From Candidatus Synoicihabitans palmerolidicus (GTDB lineage: Bacteria; Verrucomicrobiota; Verrucomicrobiia; Opitutales; Opitutaceae), in contig JAGGDC010000006.1 in the NCBI GenBank assembly GCA_020809425.1, forward strand, positions 1 to 64,000: DNA of 64,000 nt. The letters run 5' to 3'. Made by a program: the position numbers and the translations under genes. Every line of letters begins with the position of its first letter. The stretch's first letter is position 1. Below the pieces are notes generated by a model. The model saw only the letters and a list, made by a program, of their open reading frames with translations. It ran no database searches and had not been told where the DNA came from. Positions 52,101 through 58,100 of this stretch are shown piece after piece.

Positions 52101-55100
52101 GGGCGACGCTTGAGTCCCGGTCTCAGACCCAGTCAGCGTCGATAGCTTTATCGGGATGGACTTCGATTCCGAAAGCGACCGTGGTCCCAGCTTGTCAGTC
52201 GTTGGTTCTCCTGCTTCCCGGATAAATTGTCTTATCCTCTCTTTCACCTCCGCCTTACCAAAGGTCTCACCGTGCATGCGCACTTCATCGGCAATGATCG
52301 TGGGCAATCGGGCCAATTTTCGCGCCGCCAGGCCCTGCTTGAGCGTGCGCATGGTATGCACCGGTTTCTGCGCCATGTCATGAGCAAGGGCCATCGCAGT
52401 CGACAACACCTCCGCCGCAGGTCGAAAGGTCACGCCCGCCCCTCGCTGAGACAGGTCACTACCGCGATAGGTCGACGCTGTCATCATCATCTCGGTCGCC
52501 GTGGCATCACCGAGTTTATCGGCCAGAATGTAGGTCGCCCCGAGCCCAGGCGTGAACCCATATTTGGTAAACACCGCAGAATAGAGTGCCTCCTCCGCCA
52601 TTACCACCACATCGGCATATAACCCAAAGACCAATCCACCGCCCTGGGCGTGGCCCTGCATCGCGGATATGACCGGCACGCGACATTGCAGGAATCCTTT
52701 GAAAATAAATTCGAGGCTCGCGAACGAGCGGACCTGATCGGATAGCGAGAGTAACTCGTCGCGAGTCCCTCCCATCGAAAACACATTTCCGATACCAGTG
52801 ACGACCACCGCCTGCACCGTCTCATCGTGATCGATCTCCGAAAATACGTGCATCAATCCCTCCAGCACAGCCCCCGTGAACATATTGCGATGATCCTGGT
52901 CCTGCATCCGCACTAGCGCGATGCCGCTCTCGTCACACGCCCAAGTCACCTCCGGGCGTTCACCGAAAGGAGGTGCCGTTTCGCTCCAATGATTCACGGT
53001 GACGACTGGCGCCGGGGACGGATTTTTTAACGTTTCAATCTTCTCAATTTTCGACTCGCTGAAACTGCCATACCAAAATCGTTTCCGCTCAAATGGGTAA
53101 CCGGGCAACAGTACCACCCCGGGTAATAGTCCACCGCGCCGGGCCCGCCAGTCCACCACCCCTCCGCCGACCCAGCCCGTTGCCACCGATTGGGGATCTG
53201 CTCCGAGCGCAATGGGTTCGCGCGCGCTTGCCGGAGTGACCTTGCCTCGGCCTACCGCAGTCTCATCCCCTTTGAGCCAGCGTTCCAAGCGTGCAATCAC
53301 CTCGGATACACTCCGAGCCGGCAACGCCAGTCGTTCCGTCATGGCTTCGCGTCCCGCTTGCAAGGTGTGCGCCAACGCCGCGAAATCGAGGTCGGCACCT
53401 GTACTTCGCAGGTGCGCAACGAGTCGTTCCGCTCCAACCTTCAGCGCGGGAGGGGTCCGCGCGGACAAGACAATGATCTCCTCGCCCTCCCGGGGGCGCA
53501 ACGCTGAGGCACCTTGATACTCTTCCAAAATCACATGCGCATTGGACCCACCCGCACCAAATGAGCTCACCCCAGCTCGCCGAGGTTGTTCCAGCCCGTC
53601 AACAACCGGACGCACCCAAGGCGTCGCTTCAGTCGGGACGACGAAAGGCCCTCCGGCAAAGTCGATGTGGGGGTTGGATGGCGCGGCGTGCAAACTCGGT
53701 GCAATCACGCCATGGCGAAATTGGAGTAACACCTTGACCATGCCAGCAATCCCCGCTGCCGCCTCGAGGTGGCCTATATTCGATTTCACCGAACCCAGAC
53801 TGCACCAAGGTCCCGTCATTTTTTCCGTCGCGAAAACACGCCTTAATCCATCCACCTCGATCGGATCACCCAATTCAGTACCTGTGCCGTGTGCTTCCAC
53901 ACACGAGATACTACGAGGATCGATATCCGCTCTCTCCAACGCTGCCCGCACCACCGCAGCCTGGGCCGCCGGATTCGGCACACTGAATCCGTTGGTTCGT
54001 CCGCCATGATTCACCGCCGTCGCCTTGATCACTGCGTGAATCGGATCCCCATCGCGTTGTGCCGCACGGAGCGGTTTGAGCACCAACACTCCCGCCCCCT
54101 CGCCTGGCACGTAGCCATCGGCCCCGGCACCAAAGGTGCGACACCGTCCGGTGGGTGACAACATGCCCAAACCACACGCATTGATGTATTTGGATGGATG
54201 TAAATGCAGATTCACGGCCCCGGCCAAAGCCGTTCGACACTCGCCCCGTCGCAGGCTCTCGCAGGCCAGATACACGGCTGTCAACGCCGCCGAACACGCA
54301 GTATCCACGGGTAAACTCGGTCCTGCGAAATTAAAGAAATACGATACTCGATTGGCCGTGGACCACTCCCCGGAGTGATCCACCCGGGTGGGTGTGGCTT
54401 CGTTGCGTAATACTCCTTCCAATTGATAGGTGTTGTGCGTGACGCCGGCGAACACCCCCACGTCCGCATGTTCACCGCCGAGCCGCCACCGCGCAAGATC
54501 ACTTTGGGCATAGCCCGCACTCTCCAAGGCCTGCCAAGCCACTTCCAGCAACAGTCGCTGTTGCGGATCCATTAACTCCGCCTCGACCGGCGGTATGTTA
54601 AAAAATGAGGCATCAAACTGGTCCACGCCGTCCAAGAATCCGCCCCACTTACAATAGGCTTTACCTTGCGCCGCGTCACTTGAGTCCGCTCCCGATAGCA
54701 GCTCAGCATTCCATCGCGAAAGGGGCACCGCTGTGATGCCATCGCGTCCGTGCACCAAATTGTCCCAAAATGTTTCCAAATCGTCCGCCTGGGGAAAGCG
54801 ACCGGCAACGCCAATAATGGCAATGTCTTCGGTCGGCTCCGCGCGGAGCGTTTCGTCAAGTGGCTTCGCCGTGGGCGTCGATTGATCGGACGCCACTGCA
54901 GGTGCTGGGGCCTCCATCCGGGGAACCGGGGAGCGGCGGGTTGAATCTTGAATCCAACCCTCACCATAAGCCTTGCCGAGGTGCTCACTCAGCTGCTGCA
55001 GGTTAGGGAACTCAAACAACAGCGTCTTCGAGACCTCGGGCAGTAATTCAGCCAATCGCTCGTTAAACTTGAGCACCAAAATCGAATCGACCCCATAATC

Positions 55101-58100
55101 GGTAAACGGAGTGGTGTCGTGCAACCTGTCCGGCGACAACTTCAATACACTCGCCAACAACACGCGTACCGTCTCACGAATTCGAGTCGACTCATGCTTA
55201 TCTGCGTCATTGGCAATTTCAGGGACCGTCGGAGCGGGTAACGGAACCAAACCACCCATTTTCTCTGCCCGGAGTGCGAGCACGTTCGCATTGCCCCAGC
55301 CCCACAATCCACTGGTTTTCTGCGACGACGAGGCCCAATCCAACAACGCCAATCCCTCCGTGGTGATCAACGGTGGCAGACCGGTTAAACGCTCGGTCTG
55401 CTCAGCGTGTTGCCGTGCCGCATCGGCATCCGTTGAGCCGCTCCCGGCCGACATGCCACCTTCGCACCACATCTGCCAATTGATTGAGACTGCGGGAAGC
55501 GCGCTTCGCTCCGCCCACTCGTCGAGATAGCGATTCGCATACGCATAATCCGCCTGTCCGGCCTCCGGCAAAACGGCTGCGACAGACGAGCAAAGCAACA
55601 CCACATCCAGTTGGTCAGCCGCCAGTGCGAACTCCAGATGTCGCACCCCCAGTACCTTGGGTCCAATTACTTCGTGCAGTTCGCTCGTCTCTTTCTGCAT
55701 CAGGAACCGATTACGCAACACTCCGGCGGCGTGGATCACGGCATGGATTGAACCAAAACGATCGCGGGTCTCAGCCATCGCCCTTTCTACGTCCGCCAAG
55801 CGCGTGACGTCCCCCCTAACGTAATGAACTTCCGCCCCCAGGGCCTCGAGTTCGCGCATCCGTGCTTCGATGTGTTCGCCGCACGGTGACCTGCCCATCC
55901 ACACCAAGCGGCTTCGCTGTGTTCGAGCCAAATGACGCGAGAAAATCAGCCCCAATCCACCCGCACCACCCGTGATCAAACAAACCCCGTTTTCTCGAAA
56001 GCGCGTTTCCGATCCAGAGCCATCTTCCGTCGATGCCAAGCATCGCACTTCACGCGTCCCCGGACCCAACCGCACCTCCCGATAGTCATCATCAGACAAG
56101 AGCTCAGACACGATCCGAGGATCATCCCCGGATGCTCGCACCAATCGCGTCCTCACACGAGGTGCCTCTTCGGTCAACGCGCCGAGATAGGCTCCAAGGG
56201 CGGTCCACGCGGGTCCCGCGTCAATCGGCATGATCACCATCAAGCGCACCCGTCCGGTTGAAGATTGGTTTAAAATCTCACGCGTCAATGTATGCAGTTT
56301 ATCAATACTTCTCGCCAACTCAGTTTCCAACGAAGTCACCATGGCACCGAAACCCAACACCACGCCTGCGGGCGGGTTGGCCAAACGAGGCAGCTCGGAT
56401 TCGGCGCACACACTCACCAGCACACCGGGTTGACGTGCCTGCAATTCTGCCATCATTCGATCGTCGAAATCACCCCACAAATCCCAACGAGCAGGCCCTT
56501 TCACCACCGCCGCCGACGGAGGAGAGACGCTCCGCCATGTTGGCGCAAAGCATACTCGGTCCGTCAGTGAAGAGGGCGAGCCCACTTGCTTCGCTTCCGG
56601 CGAATCGACCCAACACCGTTCGAGGATAAAGGGGTGACCCGGCAATGACACCAATCCCTCCGGTCGGCGCGGAAAAAGCTCCGACCAAGATAAATGCTCC
56701 TGGCTCAGGAATGCCGCGGTCAGTGCTTGCGCTTGAGCGACGGTCCACGGTCCCAGTCGTGTCGGCAGAATCTGCTCCTCCATCACGGCACTCGATGGTT
56801 CCTCGGCTGCCCTTGTTTTCAGCGCCTCACGCAACTCGTTCTTTGATGATACGGTAATGCCCCAACGTACCCCATAATGACTCCGTCCCGTTGCCAAAGT
56901 AGTCGCGATGGCATCGATTGATGCAGCCAATCCTGCTTCACTACTCAGCCACTCCAGCAAAAACTGCCTGAGCAGAGCCAATGCTTCTTCCGATTTCGCT
57001 GAGAGCAGAATCGGAACCACTCCCTCCAGCGGCTGACTCACCGTCACCGGCGGTGCCTCTTCCAAAACGAGGTGCACATTCGTACCACTGAATCCGAACG
57101 CACTCACCGCCGCCCGGCGTGGACCAGCACCTGCGGGCCAAGCTCGCGCTTGCTGGTTAAGGAAAAATGGACTCCCTGCAAAATCGATTTCGGGGTTGGC
57201 ATGCTCGCAATGCAACGTGGGCGGAATCAGGCCGTGTTTTAGCGCCAATAGGACTTTAATCACCGCCGCCGCTCCAGCCGTCATCAGGGTGTGGCCGATG
57301 TTCGATTTCACCGAACCGAGCGCGCAGAACTGGCGACGGGTGGTAAACCGGTGGAATGCTTCGGTCAATGCGTCGACCTCGATCGGGTCACCCAATCGGG
57401 TTCCTGTTCCATGGCACTCCACCAGACCCAAGCTGTCGGGACTCAGCCCCAGTTTTTGATATAGGCCCACTTCCAGCGCGGTCTGAGATGGGCCGTTCGG
57501 TGCCGTAATCCCGGTAGTCCGCCCATCCTGATTTAGCGCCGAACCAAGAATTATCCCATGGATTCGATCTCCATCCCGCTGAGCATCCGCCAAGCGCTTG
57601 ATCACCAAAACCGCCACCCCTTCACTGGGTACAAATCCATCGGCCCCAGCTCCGAAGGTGTGGCATTTCCCGGTCGAGGAAAGCATACCCGTCTGGCTGG
57701 ACAACACGTGAAATCGCGGAGTACTTAAAGTCGACACCCCGCCGGCCAGGGCGACGTCACTCGCGCCATTATTCAGGCTCTCACAGGCGAGATGTATTGC
57801 AACGGCGGACGAAGAACAGGCCGTATCCACTGCTAATGTCGGGCCCTTAAGATTAAGCCAATAAGCGATCCGCGCGGGCAACATCGCGGGCGCGGTACCT
57901 GTAAATGCGAAGGCCTCGCTATCACGTTTCGCCGCTCGCAGCACGATTTCATAATCTCCGTAGGAGCACCCCGCAAAGACCCCGCAATTGAGACCCGCCA
58001 ATTCTTCCTGAGAGTAGCCCGCGTCCTCAAATGCGCGCCACGACTCCATGAGAAACAGCCGTTGTTGGGGGTCCATCATTTCCGCTTCGTGCGGCGAGAT

